DNA from: Tissierellia bacterium KA00581 | GTDB lineage: Bacteria; Bacillota; Clostridia; Tissierellales; Peptoniphilaceae | DNA length: 64,000 nucleotides | Assembly (NCBI GenBank): GCA_001552895.1 | Contig: KQ959616.1 | Coordinates: forward strand, 58,669 to 122,668 | Direction of reading: 5' to 3' | Part shown: positions 37,792 to 46,232 of the stretch, piece after piece | Layout: each line of letters begins with the position of its first letter | How positions within the stretch are numbered: position 1 is the stretch's first letter | Position numbers and translations under genes: made by a program | The notes under the pieces: model-generated | Databases searched by the model: none | What the model was told of the DNA's origin: nothing | Seen by the model: only the letters and a program-made list of their open reading frames with translations

Positions 37792-39171
37792 TTGAAACTT
37801 GAAATATTTGATTTTTTATCTAAATCAATTGAGCATATGTATAATCATATGGATTTTATTACTAATTCTTCTTCTTCTTTAAGAAAATTTTTTAAAGATA
37901 TTTTTTTAAATTCTGATTTTTATATAAATACTACATCAAGAATAAAAAGTGAAGATAGTATAAGGGAAAAATTATTAAGAAATAATTATTACTATATTTA
38001 TTCCGACTATAAAAAAGCTATTGAAAATTTACCAGATCTTATAGGAATTAGAATTGAATGTAGATTTATAGATGATGAAAAGAAAATATTTAATATTATT
38101 TCTAATAATTTTAACGTAAAAATGAAAGATGGATTTTACAGAAGTGAATTAAATTCAAATATTGAGCTTCAATTAGGAGAAAAACAACCTAAAATTCAAA
38201 AAAATGGCTTCGAAATTTATAAAATTGATGGAAGATATGTTATTGATAAGGAACATTTTATTAATTTTGAATTGCAGATAAAGTCTCTTGTAAATATATT
38301 TTGGGGTGAAATAGATCATAGTGTGTTATATAAAAATTTCAATTATATGGTTACCGAAGATTTTGTACGTTCTATAATGTTTTCTATTAAATCTAATTTA
38401 ACTATGGTAGATAATCAATTACAAAATGTATATAATCATTTAAAAAATGTTGAAAATAAAAGTAATTTTGATTCTTCTAAAATTCAATTAAAATCAATAA
38501 TTTCAAAAATGGTTCATGATTTATATTCTGTAAAGATAAAAGAAACTATAGGATTTGTTGTTGATTTTAGAGATTGTTCAGATATCATTGTAGATTATAT
38601 ATTTTCTAAAAATAAATTTCAAAATTCTATGAAATATGAAGATTATTTTGTTAAAATATTAAAAAAATTAAGTAGTGCAAATAGCAGAAAAATTGTAATT
38701 GGTGAATATTTTAACTTTGATGAAAATATTAAATTTAAAAATGATTTATGTGAGAAATTTGGAACTGGACTTATAGAATTAGTTAATAGAGATTTTAGAT
38801 GGAATTTGATTTTTTCTGTTATTAGAGATATCGAAGAAAATAGTATTACTAAAGAATTTACTTTATTTGTTGAATTTGTGGTTTTTGCGGTTATTAGAAG
38901 AGTAAAAAGAGCAGTTTATGATCTTAAAATTTCATTTAAAGATAAATATAAATTAAAATGGGATATTTCTTATATTGTTTTAAATTTTATATCTCAATCA
39001 TATGATACTAAATTATTGACATATAAAAGTATGAAAAATATTGAAAATAAAATTAAAAAATTTTTAAAAAATGTAGAACAATATGAAGATATTTTTTCTT
39101 TAGATTATGAAGATTTAAATAGTTTATTAGAAAATGATTCTTTTGATAATGATAAGGAAGAAAATGATTAG
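37792..39171 (+). CDS. Divergent RelA/SpoT-fold nucleotidyltransferase-like protein
   Basis: A 459-aa protein; residues about 45-220 align by motif with small (p)ppGpp synthetases such as RelQ: SRIKSEDSIREKL, then LPDLIGIRIECRF with D82, and FELQIKSLVNIFWGEIDHSV with E160 at the catalytic glutamate position. The G-loop that reads GYRSYH in RelQ is GFEIYK here (F140, K144), so the stacking tyrosine and conserved histidine are changed. The C-terminal half (about 230-459) is Asn/Lys-rich, with no domain I can name. The TTG start has a good AAGGAGG. It may be a synthetase with altered acceptor, or inactive; alarmone synthesis is not assured. Confidence 0.72.
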   Translation: MKLEIFDFLSKSIEHMYNHMDFITNSSSSLRKFFKDIFLNSDFYINTTSRIKSEDSIREKLLRNNYYYIYSDYKKAIENLPDLIGIRIECRFIDDEKKIFNIISNNFNVKMKDGFYRSELNSNIELQLGEKQPKIQKNGFEIYKIDGRYVIDKEHFINFELQIKSLVNIFWGEIDHSVLYKNFNYMVTEDFVRSIMFSIKSNLTMVDNQLQNVYNHLKNVENKSNFDSSKIQLKSIISKMVHDLYSVKIKETIGFVVDFRDCSDIIVDYIFSKNKFQNSMKYEDYFVKILKKLSSANSRKIVIGEYFNFDENIKFKNDLCEKFGTGLIELVNRDFRWNLIFSVIRDIEENSITKEFTLFVEFVVFAVIRRVKRAVYDLKISFKDKYKLKWDISYIVLNFISQSYDTKLLTYKSMKNIENKIKKFLKNVEQYEDIFSLDYEDLNSLLENDSFDNDKEEND

Positions 39172-39173
39172 TT

Positions 39174-40397
39174 ATGATAGGAATAGATGTATGTAGCATA
39201 TCAAGATTTCAGAATATGAATAATCTTGATGGCTTTTTAAAAAAATATTTTACTACAAGAGAAATAGAATATATTGGAGAAGGAAAAAGCAAATATGAGC
39301 ATATAGCAAGTATTTTTTCTTTGAAAGAGGCGTTTGTTAAGGCTTTAGGTACAGGATTTGGTCAAATAAATCCTATCGATGTTGAAATTATTCATAATTT
39401 TTCAAAAAAACCTAATATAATATTACATAATCATAACATAGATTCTTTAAATAATATAGAATGTTCTGTTACACATGATGGTGGTGTTGCTATTGCAGTT
39501 GTAGTTATTGAAGTTTTGATAAAAGATTATTTTGAAAATTTAGATAAATATAAAATACTATTAAAAAATAGAGATATATATGGACATAAAGGAACTTTTG
39601 GAAAAGTTGGAATAATTGGTGGAAGTGTAGGAATGTGCGGTAGTGTTTATTTATCTGCAAAATCAGCACTTCGTTCTGGTTCGGGTCTTGTTTATAATAT
39701 ATGCCCTAAATCAATTTCTGAAATTTTACAAATAAAATCTGTTGAAAATATAATTCTTCCAGTAGATGATTTTTCTAATGGACATTTTGTTTCTAAAAGT
39801 ATTGATGAAATATTAGATAAGATAAAAAACTTAGATGCTTTAGCAATAGGTCCAGGCATGAGTAAAAACAGTGATAATATAATTATTTTAAAAGAAATAA
39901 TTAAAAATTTTTCAAATCCAATTGTAATTGATGCAGATGCATTAGTTTCTTTTAAATATTTATTAAAAGAATTTTCAAATAGAAATAATATTGTTTTGAC
40001 TCCTCATGCTAGTGAGTTTTCTAATTTGTCAGGTTATAATATCGATTATATAAACAATAATAGAAATGAAAGTTCTGAAAGATTTTTAAAAGAAAATCAA
40101 TTAAATTCAATATTAGTTTTAAAAGGAAAGGGAACTATTGTAAGAAATAAAAATAATTTTTATATAAATAACACAGGAAATGATGGAATGGCAACTGCTG
40201 GTAGTGGTGATTGTCTTACTGGAATTATTTTATCATTGTTAGGTCAAAAAATTGATGCATTCAATTGTGCAAAACTTGGAGTTTTTATTCATGGATTAGC
40301 AGCAGATATTGCATCTATATACGTTGGAAAAGATTCCTTAATTGCATCAGATATTATAAAATATTTACCTTATGCAATTAAACAAATTAGGAGGTAA
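39174..40397 (+). CDS. Fusion of holo-ACP synthase (AcpS) and ADP/ATP-dependent NAD(P)H-hydrate dehydratase (NnrD)
   Basis: A 407-aa two-domain protein. Residues 1-115 are AcpS, which transfers phosphopantetheine from CoA to acyl carrier protein: MIGIDVCSISRF (D5) and FSLKEAFVKALGTGFG (E52). Residues about 130-407 are the NnrD/CARKD repair enzyme, which dehydrates hydrated NAD(P)H: KGTFGKVGIIGGS, LAIGPGMS, LTPHASEFS and AGSGDCLTGI with the catalytic D346. The usual YjeF epimerase (NnrE) domain is absent. Genes for the two functions often adjoin before alr; here they are one reading frame. alr follows. Confidence 0.92.
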   Translation: MIGIDVCSISRFQNMNNLDGFLKKYFTTREIEYIGEGKSKYEHIASIFSLKEAFVKALGTGFGQINPIDVEIIHNFSKKPNIILHNHNIDSLNNIECSVTHDGGVAIAVVVIEVLIKDYFENLDKYKILLKNRDIYGHKGTFGKVGIIGGSVGMCGSVYLSAKSALRSGSGLVYNICPKSISEILQIKSVENIILPVDDFSNGHFVSKSIDEILDKIKNLDALAIGPGMSKNSDNIIILKEIIKNFSNPIVIDADALVSFKYLLKEFSNRNNIVLTPHASEFSNLSGYNIDYINNNRNESSERFLKENQLNSILVLKGKGTIVRNKNNFYINNTGNDGMATAGSGDCLTGIILSLLGQKIDAFNCAKLGVFIHGLAADIASIYVGKDSLIASDIIKYLPYAIKQIRR

Positions 40398-40401
40398 GTT
40401 T

Positions 40402-41583
40402 ATGTATGAAAATCAGTCTTTACTTTTTATAAATTTAGACAATTTAAAGAGTAATTTTTTAAGTATAAAGGAAAAATGTAATGGAGCTAAAATTGGTATA
40501 GTTTTAAAAGCAAATGCTTATGGTATTGGAGCTTGTACAGTTGCTGAGTTTTTAGAAAAATATAAAGCAGATTATTTTTGCGTTGCAAATTTTTCGGAGG
40601 CAATGGAACTTAGAAAAAAGAAGATAAAATTACCTATTTTAATTTTAGGTTATGTTCCTAATACTTTATTTGAAAAATTAATTAAAAATAATATAGATTT
40701 AACTGTATATAATATAAAAATGGCTAGAGAATTAAATGAAATTTCAGCAAAAATTAAAAAGAAATGTAAAATACATATAAAAATAGATACAGGAATGAAT
40801 AGATTAGGTTTTTTAATTGATGAAAATTTAAAAGAATATTTAAAAGAAATTTATTCAATGAAGAATATAATTGTTAAGGGTATGTTTTCACATTTTTGTG
40901 TTTCAGATATTGAAAATTTTGAATTTACAAATCTTCAAGTTGAAAGATTTGAAAAAGTTAAATCTATTTTAGAAGAGGAAAATTTAAAAATACCTATGTT
41001 ACATATAAGTAATGATGGAGGAGTGCTTTTACATAATTATTATTATGATATGGTTAGAGTTGGAATAGGAATTTATGGACATTATCCTTCAGAATATGTA
41101 AGAGATAATTCAAAAATTAAAATGCTAAATGTTATAAGTTTTGTAAGCACTGTAAGTAATGTAAAGTATATAAATCCTGGAGATACTATAGGTTATGGAC
41201 GTACTTTTAAAGCGGATAAAAAAATAAAAGTAGCTACTATTTCTGTAGGTTATGCAGATGGATATCCTTATGAATTGAGTAATAAAGGATATGTCATGAT
41301 TAAAAATAAAAAAGCTTATATACTTGGAAGAGTTTGTATGGATCAAATGATGGTAGATGTTTCACATATAGATGATGTAAAAATAGGAGATCCAGTTTTA
41401 CTTTATGGTGAATATGATAATATGAAATTAGATATATTTGAAGTAGCAAAACTTTCAAATACAAATATTTATGATCTTATATGCAGAATTAATATGAGAA
41501 TACCAAGATTATATATAGAAAATAATAAAATAGTAAGAGTAGTTGATTATTTATCAACAGAAAAAGATTACTATGAATTGTAA
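40402..41583 (+). CDS. alr: Alanine racemase
   Basis: A 393-aa PLP enzyme that makes D-alanine for peptidoglycan. The PLP lysine is in VLKANAYGIG, the catalytic tyrosine in GYGRTF, and VCMDQMMVDVS is also conserved. ATG at 40402 is chosen because TAGGAGGTAA lies just upstream, inside the end of the preceding gene; an in-frame earlier start would skip that signal. A terminator follows. Confidence 0.96.
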   Translation: MYENQSLLFINLDNLKSNFLSIKEKCNGAKIGIVLKANAYGIGACTVAEFLEKYKADYFCVANFSEAMELRKKKIKLPILILGYVPNTLFEKLIKNNIDLTVYNIKMARELNEISAKIKKKCKIHIKIDTGMNRLGFLIDENLKEYLKEIYSMKNIIVKGMFSHFCVSDIENFEFTNLQVERFEKVKSILEEENLKIPMLHISNDGGVLLHNYYYDMVRVGIGIYGHYPSEYVRDNSKIKMLNVISFVSTVSNVKYINPGDTIGYGRTFKADKKIKVATISVGYADGYPYELSNKGYVMIKNKKAYILGRVCMDQMMVDVSHIDDVKIGDPVLLYGEYDNMKLDIFEVAKLSNTNIYDLICRINMRIPRLYIENNKIVRVVDYLSTEKDYYEL

Positions 41584-41592
41584 TATTAAATA

Positions 41593-41624
41593 AAAAAAGT
41601 CGATTAATATTAATCGACTTTTTT
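41593..41624. terminator. Two-way terminator between alr and the flavodoxin gene
   Basis: A perfect inverted repeat, AAAAAAGTCGATTAAT with its complement, gives a T run on either strand, so it can end both convergent genes. Confidence 0.9.
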
Positions 41625-41640
41625 ATTTAGTTAATTTAAA

Positions 41641-42069
41641 TTAAGCAGTTGCAATTTTTTCTCCAAAAGCAACACAATCGTCTTCGTCTTCAGGAGTTGG
41701 ACAATCATAAACACAAAGTGGTTCAGTAACAAGAACAGCACCAACGCCTTCACATCTTACTTTCCAATCTTTCATCCATTTTTGACCTTCATTCCATTCA
41801 TAAGAACCAAATAAAGCAATCTTTCTTCCCTTTAGTTCGCCTTCAACTTCTTCAAACATTGGTTCGAAACTTGATTCTTCTAGAACTTCATCTCCCATTG
41901 CTGGGCAACCAAAAGCGATTACATCAAAATCATCTAACATATCTGCTCCAAAATCATCACAGAAAATTACTTCAACTTCTGCTCCTTTGTTTTCTACACC
42001 TTCAGCAATACAATCAGCCATTTTTTCAGTATTACCTGTACCTGACCAATATACAACTCCAACTTTCAT
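41641..42069 (-). CDS. Flavodoxin
   Basis: A 142-aa short-chain flavodoxin, an FMN electron carrier. The phosphate loop is YWSGTGNTEKMA, FGCPAMGDEVLE is the 60s loop and GSYEWNEGQKWM is the 90s loop that stacks on the flavin. It is highly acidic, as usual. Length matches clostridial flavodoxins. AAGGAGG lies 11 bases upstream. In low-iron conditions it would replace ferredoxin; it stands alone on the - strand with its own promoter. Confidence 0.95.
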   Translation of the reverse strand: MKVGVVYWSGTGNTEKMADCIAEGVENKGAEVEVIFCDDFGADMLDDFDVIAFGCPAMGDEVLEESSFEPMFEEVEGELKGRKIALFGSYEWNEGQKWMKDWKVRCEGVGAVLVTEPLCVYDCPTPEDEDDCVAFGEKIATA

Positions 42070-42130
42070 ATTAATCTTAATCCTCCTTTATTTTAAAAAA
42101 ACGAAAGTTTTTTATAAATTTTACAAGATA

Positions 42131-42159
42131 ATAATAGCAAGAATATATAAATTTGTCAA
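42131..42159 (-). promoter_or_regulatory. Promoter of the flavodoxin gene
   Basis: On the - strand: TTGACA, 17-base spacer, TATTAT with an extended -10 TGC. It leaves a leader of about 55 bases, which I could not fold into a known riboswitch. Confidence 0.8.
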
Positions 42160-42402
42160 CCATTATGTATTTTTTTATAAAATTTTTTTGTACATTTGTA
42201 AATAATGTTAAGATAAAGTTATAAAAAATATAACATGTATGTTAGAATTAAGTAATAATTAATTTTCCTTTAATTATAATAAATTTTTACTTTTTTCAAT
42301 AGGTAAAAGGTAATTTAAAGTTTTTTAAAAAATCTAAAAAAGAAAGATGTTTGCTATAGCCTTTATTTAGTTTAAGTTTAGAGTAAAGTTAAATGTAACC
42401 TA
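42160..42402. other. AT-rich intergenic stretch without a visible gene
   Basis: Together with the flavodoxin leader, the 333 bases from 42070 to 42402 hold no gene. Apart from the flavodoxin promoter I see no ribosome binding site, hairpin or coding frame; it ends at the first copy of the repeated element. Confidence 0.6.
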
Positions 42403-42552
42403 TTTAAAGCAAATAAGAGATATATCGTTGATTATTTTTTATAATTTCTTTATTTTTTTTGATATAACATTATCTATAAAAGAAGAAATTCTTTTTAATT
42501 ATACAGAATATTTTTTTGTATCCTAGCTATCATATTAATTGTATAATAACAA
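42403..42552 (+). repeat. Repeated element, copy 1 (upstream of the radical SAM remnant)
   Basis: About 150 bases that match 44508-44690. The best part, AAGAGATATATCGTTGATTA and the next ~22 bases, is nearly identical in both. Further on the copies share a -10-like box (TATAAC at 42463-42468 here), AATTATACAGA and a T run. The hairpin arms seen in copy 2 are eroded here. Confidence 0.75.
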
Positions 42553-42581
42553 ATAAAATATCTTAATTCATATTAAGTATA

Positions 42582-42609
42582 TTGACTTTTTTTAAATATG
42601 TGATATATT
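42582..42609 (+). promoter_or_regulatory. Promoter before the radical SAM remnant
   Basis: TTGACT, 16-base spacer, TATATT preceded by TGA. It lies 57 bases before the remnant ATG, which still has an AGGAG site. Confidence 0.6.
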
Positions 42610-42665
42610 AATACTATAAATCAAAAAATACAATTGTGAATTGGAATTTATTATTAGGAGATAAT

Positions 42666-43217
42666 ATGTACTATAAATTTATAAGGAAAGATGTCTATTT
42701 CGATATGTTTAGTAAAAAATTTGTAGATGATAGATATTTGGAATTATTTAAAAAGTACAATTGTAGTATAGTAGTATAGGAATAAGTATTGATGGTACTA
42801 CTTTTGAGGAAAATAAAAATCGTTCTAAAACTTTTTCACAGTTTTTTACAGTTGTAGAAAATATATTTAAAGTTAAAAAATATGGAGTATATTTTTTTCT
42901 GTTTTTTACTATTTGTGAATTTGATTTGGCTAGAATTAATAATATTCATAATTTTGTAGAATGTGTAAAAGCTAAATCTTTTGCTATAAATCTCATAAAA
43001 GGTTCAACAAAAAACTCTAAATAGTGAATAGTTGTATAAACTTTATAAATTAAATCATAATTTACAGAAATAACAGATATTAAAGAATTTATTACATCAA
43101 ATTTGGACTTGGCAAAATTAGGGAAAATACCTAATATGTGTACATTGAATGGTCTTTGTAATAATTTTATATATGGATAGTTGTGGTAATTTATATAAAA
43201 GTTGTGTATTTAAATGA
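42666..43217 (+). pseudogene. Decayed radical SAM/SPASM-type peptide maturase
   Basis: A reading frame begins with a good ribosome binding site and MYYKFIRKDVYF, then DDRYLELFKKYNCSIVV, and stops at 42777. A shifted frame (from about 42782) continues GISIDGTTFEENKNRSKTFS and ends at 43022. After several stops the same frame resumes (about 43067) with EITDIKEF and NMCTLNGLCNN, then shifts once more to CGNLYKSCVFK before a stop at 43217. The ISIDG...N..R pattern and the late cysteine cluster fit radical SAM enzymes with a SPASM domain. The N-terminal CxxxCxxC cluster is missing, so it cannot be active. An MFS exporter follows 18 bases on. Confidence 0.6.
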
Positions 43218-43235
43218 TAAAAGGGAGGAGTAGAT

Positions 43236-44435
43236 ATGAAAATTTTTTGGTATTTTTTGCATAATGTAATAAGCAAGATAGGAAATAAAATTACCTCCAT
43301 AGCCATTTTATTTATTTTAATTTCAAGTTTTTCAAAAAATTCATTGTCAATATCTATTCTGCTATTTTCGATAGACCCTATTATAAATATTTTATTTTCA
43401 AGGTTGTATTCAAAGATAATAAGTAGATATAAAAAATTTGTAATATTAGTATTTTTAGATTTTATAAGTGCTATTTTTATTTTTTTAGTATTTTTATTTA
43501 GTAAAAATATTTTACTTATGTTTATCTTCTATATTTTATTATCTATTGTTGTAAATCTAAGTAGTAGATACAGTAAGGGACTTTTTTTTAATCTTACAAA
43601 AAACACAATTAAAGAAGAGTGGTATTACAAGATAAATTCAAGAATAAATACTATTTTGTCAATTGTAGCTCCTTCTATTTCAAGTTTTATCATTGCAAAA
43701 ATAGGTAATGAAAATGCTTTTATTTTTGACGGAGTTTCTTTTATGATAGGTGGAGTAATATATCTGTTAATTTTAGATAAGTTAAAAGAAATTACACAAA
43801 GTAAGGTAAAAGAAAGTATAAGTGAAAAAAGTGTAAATGTTAGAAGTAAAGAAGAATATAAATTTATGTATATGTTAAGTAAATGTAGTAATGATTTTAA
43901 ATTTATATGTACATTATTTATAGCAGTTTCATTTATAACTAACTTTGAGGAACCTTTGATATTTAATTATTTATCTTTAGAACGTTCTTTTTCAAAAGAG
44001 CTTATAGGAATTTCACTTAGTGTATTCAGTGTGGGAATGTTTTTAGGTAGTTTTATTTATGATTATATACCAAAGAATACTTTAGGACTATTTGCTTGCG
44101 TGGTATTAGATGGTTTTTTTTCCTTTTTTCTTTCAATTAATATTTACAGATGGTTGATTGTGTTTTTTTATATGTTACAAGGAATTATGGCAACTATTAT
44201 TATGATATATTTTAGTGTATCAGTTCAAAAAGAATTTGAAACAAATGATTTCTTTATGCAATTTGATAATCAACTAAATAAAGTGCTATCATTTTTTTCA
44301 CTAGCTTCGTATTTTTGTGGTTTTTTACTTTCAAATATTATAAGTGATAGTTCGATATTTTTAAAAATATTGGCTATATTAGAGATTTTAACTGCTATTT
44401 TTTATCTTTATAGGTGGAAGGTAATTAATAAATAA
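43236..44435 (+). CDS. Major facilitator superfamily transporter
   Basis: A 399-aa protein made almost entirely of membrane helices (about 10-12), with the 'enterobactin exporter/MFS_3' look: ISKIGNKITSIAILF at the start, SVGMFLGSFIYDY in the second half and a charged central loop (about 185-215). Substrate unknown. AAAGGGAGGAG precedes the ATG. It was probably in one operon with the decayed radical SAM gene, so export of a modified peptide is an attractive guess, but only that. Confidence 0.82.
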   Translation: MKIFWYFLHNVISKIGNKITSIAILFILISSFSKNSLSISILLFSIDPIINILFSRLYSKIISRYKKFVILVFLDFISAIFIFLVFLFSKNILLMFIFYILLSIVVNLSSRYSKGLFFNLTKNTIKEEWYYKINSRINTILSIVAPSISSFIIAKIGNENAFIFDGVSFMIGGVIYLLILDKLKEITQSKVKESISEKSVNVRSKEEYKFMYMLSKCSNDFKFICTLFIAVSFITNFEEPLIFNYLSLERSFSKELIGISLSVFSVGMFLGSFIYDYIPKNTLGLFACVVLDGFFSFFLSINIYRWLIVFFYMLQGIMATIIMIYFSVSVQKEFETNDFFMQFDNQLNKVLSFFSLASYFCGFLLSNIISDSSIFLKILAILEILTAIFYLYRWKVINK

Positions 44436-44507
44436 ATATTAATTTTAGTAGCTATTTTATGGAAAATCGAAAAAAGGTTAGTTTTATTGATAAAATTGAT
44501 GAATAAT

Positions 44508-44690
44508 TTTAAATCAAACAAGAGATATATCGTTGATTATTTTTTATAATTTCTTAATTTTTTGGTATAATATTATTCATAAAAGAGAATGCCTTTTTAA
44601 TTAATTTGTTTTAATTATACAGATATTCTCTTTTTTTGTACTATTGTTCTTATATCAATTATATCATAATAGAACTATAAAAATAAAAAA
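44508..44690 (+). repeat. Repeated element, copy 2 (upstream of the exported-protein gene)
   Basis: Matches 42403-42552; the first ~40 bases after CAAACAAGAGATATATCG differ by about one base. This copy keeps a clear extended -10 (TGGTATAAT) and an intact hairpin with a T run, and is slightly longer because of an insert in the hairpin loop. The two copies bracket the radical SAM remnant and MFS gene as direct repeats. Confidence 0.75.
44566..44637 (+). ncRNA. Possible small RNA or attenuator of about 60 bases
   Basis: TATAAT (44566-44571) with TGG before it predicts a start near 44578. A perfect 10-bp stem, AAAAGAGAAT (44581-44590) with ATTCTCTTTT (44625-44634), plus a T run to 44637 forms an intrinsic terminator. 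Transcription would yield an RNA of about 60 bases, or an interrupted leader 107 bases before the next gene. No known family is recognised. Confidence 0.4.
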
Positions 44691-44744
44691 TAATATATTT
44701 GAGAAATTATGTAAAATATGTTAGAATATTTTTGAGGTGATTTT

Positions 44745-45458
44745 TTGAAAAACTTAAAAATTAAAAAATTTTTTAAAAATAGCGTGTTGATTTTTTTTAT
44801 ATTTTTTATTTTTTTAACTTGTTCAGTTAAAACCTTTGCTATAAATGAATCAAGAGCAAATAGACTTTTTAATTTGGAGTATAGGTCTTTTTTTATAGGA
44901 ACAATTATAGATGATAGTAATGAAAAGTTTAAAATTAAAATAGATAGAGTATTTATTGGGGATAAAATTTCAACAATTGAAGTTGATAAATTTTATAAAT
45001 ATAGTTATAGTGTACTAATTCCACAAAAAAAAGATCATATAGTTGCTGTTTTAAATAGAGATAATAAGTTAGATTTAACTTGGATATTCAAAGCAACTTC
45101 AACTAATTATAAAACTTTATATCTTGCAAATGATTTAGATGAAAATAATGAAGATGTGAAACTTTTTCAAAAATTTATTAATGATGGTGAATATATTTTA
45201 AATCTTGAAGAGGGAAAATTAAATTTTAAAGATAAAAATAATACTAAAGAAAAAAATAACAATGAAAAATTAAAAGATATAAATAAAAAAGCAGATAAGG
45301 AGTTTGAAGATAAGATGAATAGTATATATTCTCTTTTAAAGAACCCTATTTTATTTATTTTTTCTGTTATTTTGTTTTTAGTTATATTTTATTGTTTAAG
45401 AAGTAGAAAAAAATTTAGAGAAGAAGTTGAAAAAGATGAAAAAAAAGATTTTATGTAA
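44745..45458 (+). CDS. Exported membrane-anchored protein of unknown function
   Basis: A 237-aa protein with a signal peptide (about 1-33, ending SVKTFA), an extracytoplasmic domain of about 150 residues, and a C-terminal helix (about 202-220) followed by a short basic tail RSRKKFREEV. I do not recognise the domain. The TTG start has GAGGTGA correctly spaced. The end overlaps the ThrE-like gene, so it is co-transcribed with the exporter and may serve it at the surface, but no evidence fixes that. Confidence 0.65.
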   Translation: MKNLKIKKFFKNSVLIFFIFFIFLTCSVKTFAINESRANRLFNLEYRSFFIGTIIDDSNEKFKIKIDRVFIGDKISTIEVDKFYKYSYSVLIPQKKDHIVAVLNRDNKLDLTWIFKATSTNYKTLYLANDLDENNEDVKLFQKFINDGEYILNLEEGKLNFKDKNNTKEKNNNEKLKDINKKADKEFEDKMNSIYSLLKNPILFIFSVILFLVIFYCLRSRKKFREEVEKDEKKDFM

Positions 45459-46224
45459 TTGTGTAAGTTCTGAGATTGAAGCAAAAAAGTTGCTTAATTT
45501 TAGTATTAAATTTTCTTATGAATTATTATCTAGTGGAGCAGAAGTTTATAGAGTTGAAGATAGTATAAATAGAATTTGTAGATCGTTTAGAAATATAAAA
45601 GCTGTAAATGTATTTGCTATAGACAATATGGTTATAATAACATTTGTATATGATGGAACAAATTATACAAGTATGAGAAGAGTAGATGAAAGTGATGCGG
45701 ATTTAACAAAAATTACACTTTTAAATGAATTATCAAGAAATATAGTTGATGGTAATTGTAATATAGACAAAGCTTTTAAAAAATTAAAGGATATAAAAAA
45801 TACTAAAAGCTATAAAAATTATATTAAAATAATTCTATTAACAATTTCAGCACCTTTTTTATGTTTTATTTTTGGAGGAACAATAAAAGATTTTTTTGCA
45901 GCAGCGGTTACATTAACCTTTGAAATTATCTTTATGTTGTATATTGAAAGATTTTCTTTACCATCTCTTTTAAATGTTTCACTTTGTTCCTCAGCTGTTA
46001 CTTTATTTACTGTTATTTTATCTAAAATTATATATATTGAAAAAATTCCAAGCATAATAGTTGCTGGAATAATTATTCTGTTTCCTGGAATGAAAATTAC
46101 AAATGCTATGAGAGATGTTTTATCTGGAGATATATTATCTGGAATAATAGGTATAACAAAAGCAACTCTTAGTGCATTATCTATTGCGGTTGGAGTAGTT
46201 ATTATACTTAAATTTTTAGGGTAG
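45436..46224 (+). CDS. Threonine/serine exporter, large (ThrE N-terminal) subunit
   Basis: A 262-aa membrane protein of the ThrE family (DUF1212). The cytoplasmic N-terminal part has the family pattern SYELLSSGAEVYRVEDSI and NVFAIDNMVIIT, followed by about five helices. Together with the next gene it forms the split two-subunit form of this amino-acid exporter. The ATG at 45436 is taken as start; a TTG at 45427 in the same frame, directly after GAGAAG, is an alternative. It overlaps the preceding gene. Confidence 0.85.
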   Translation: MKKKILCNCVSSEIEAKKLLNFSIKFSYELLSSGAEVYRVEDSINRICRSFRNIKAVNVFAIDNMVIITFVYDGTNYTSMRRVDESDADLTKITLLNELSRNIVDGNCNIDKAFKKLKDIKNTKSYKNYIKIILLTISAPFLCFIFGGTIKDFFAAAVTLTFEIIFMLYIERFSLPSLLNVSLCSSAVTLFTVILSKIIYIEKIPSIIVAGIIILFPGMKITNAMRDVLSGDILSGIIGITKATLSALSIAVGVVIILKFLG

Positions 46225-46232
46225 GTGATGAA

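Noticed and set aside
41859-42205. Open frames on the + strand over the flavodoxin gene and its leader
   Set aside because: They are antisense to a well-supported flavodoxin, have odd Leu/His-rich composition and no ribosome binding site.
44459-44506. 15-codon frame MENRKKVSFIDKIDE between the MFS gene and repeat copy 2
   Set aside because: No ribosome binding site and no other support; too short to call.
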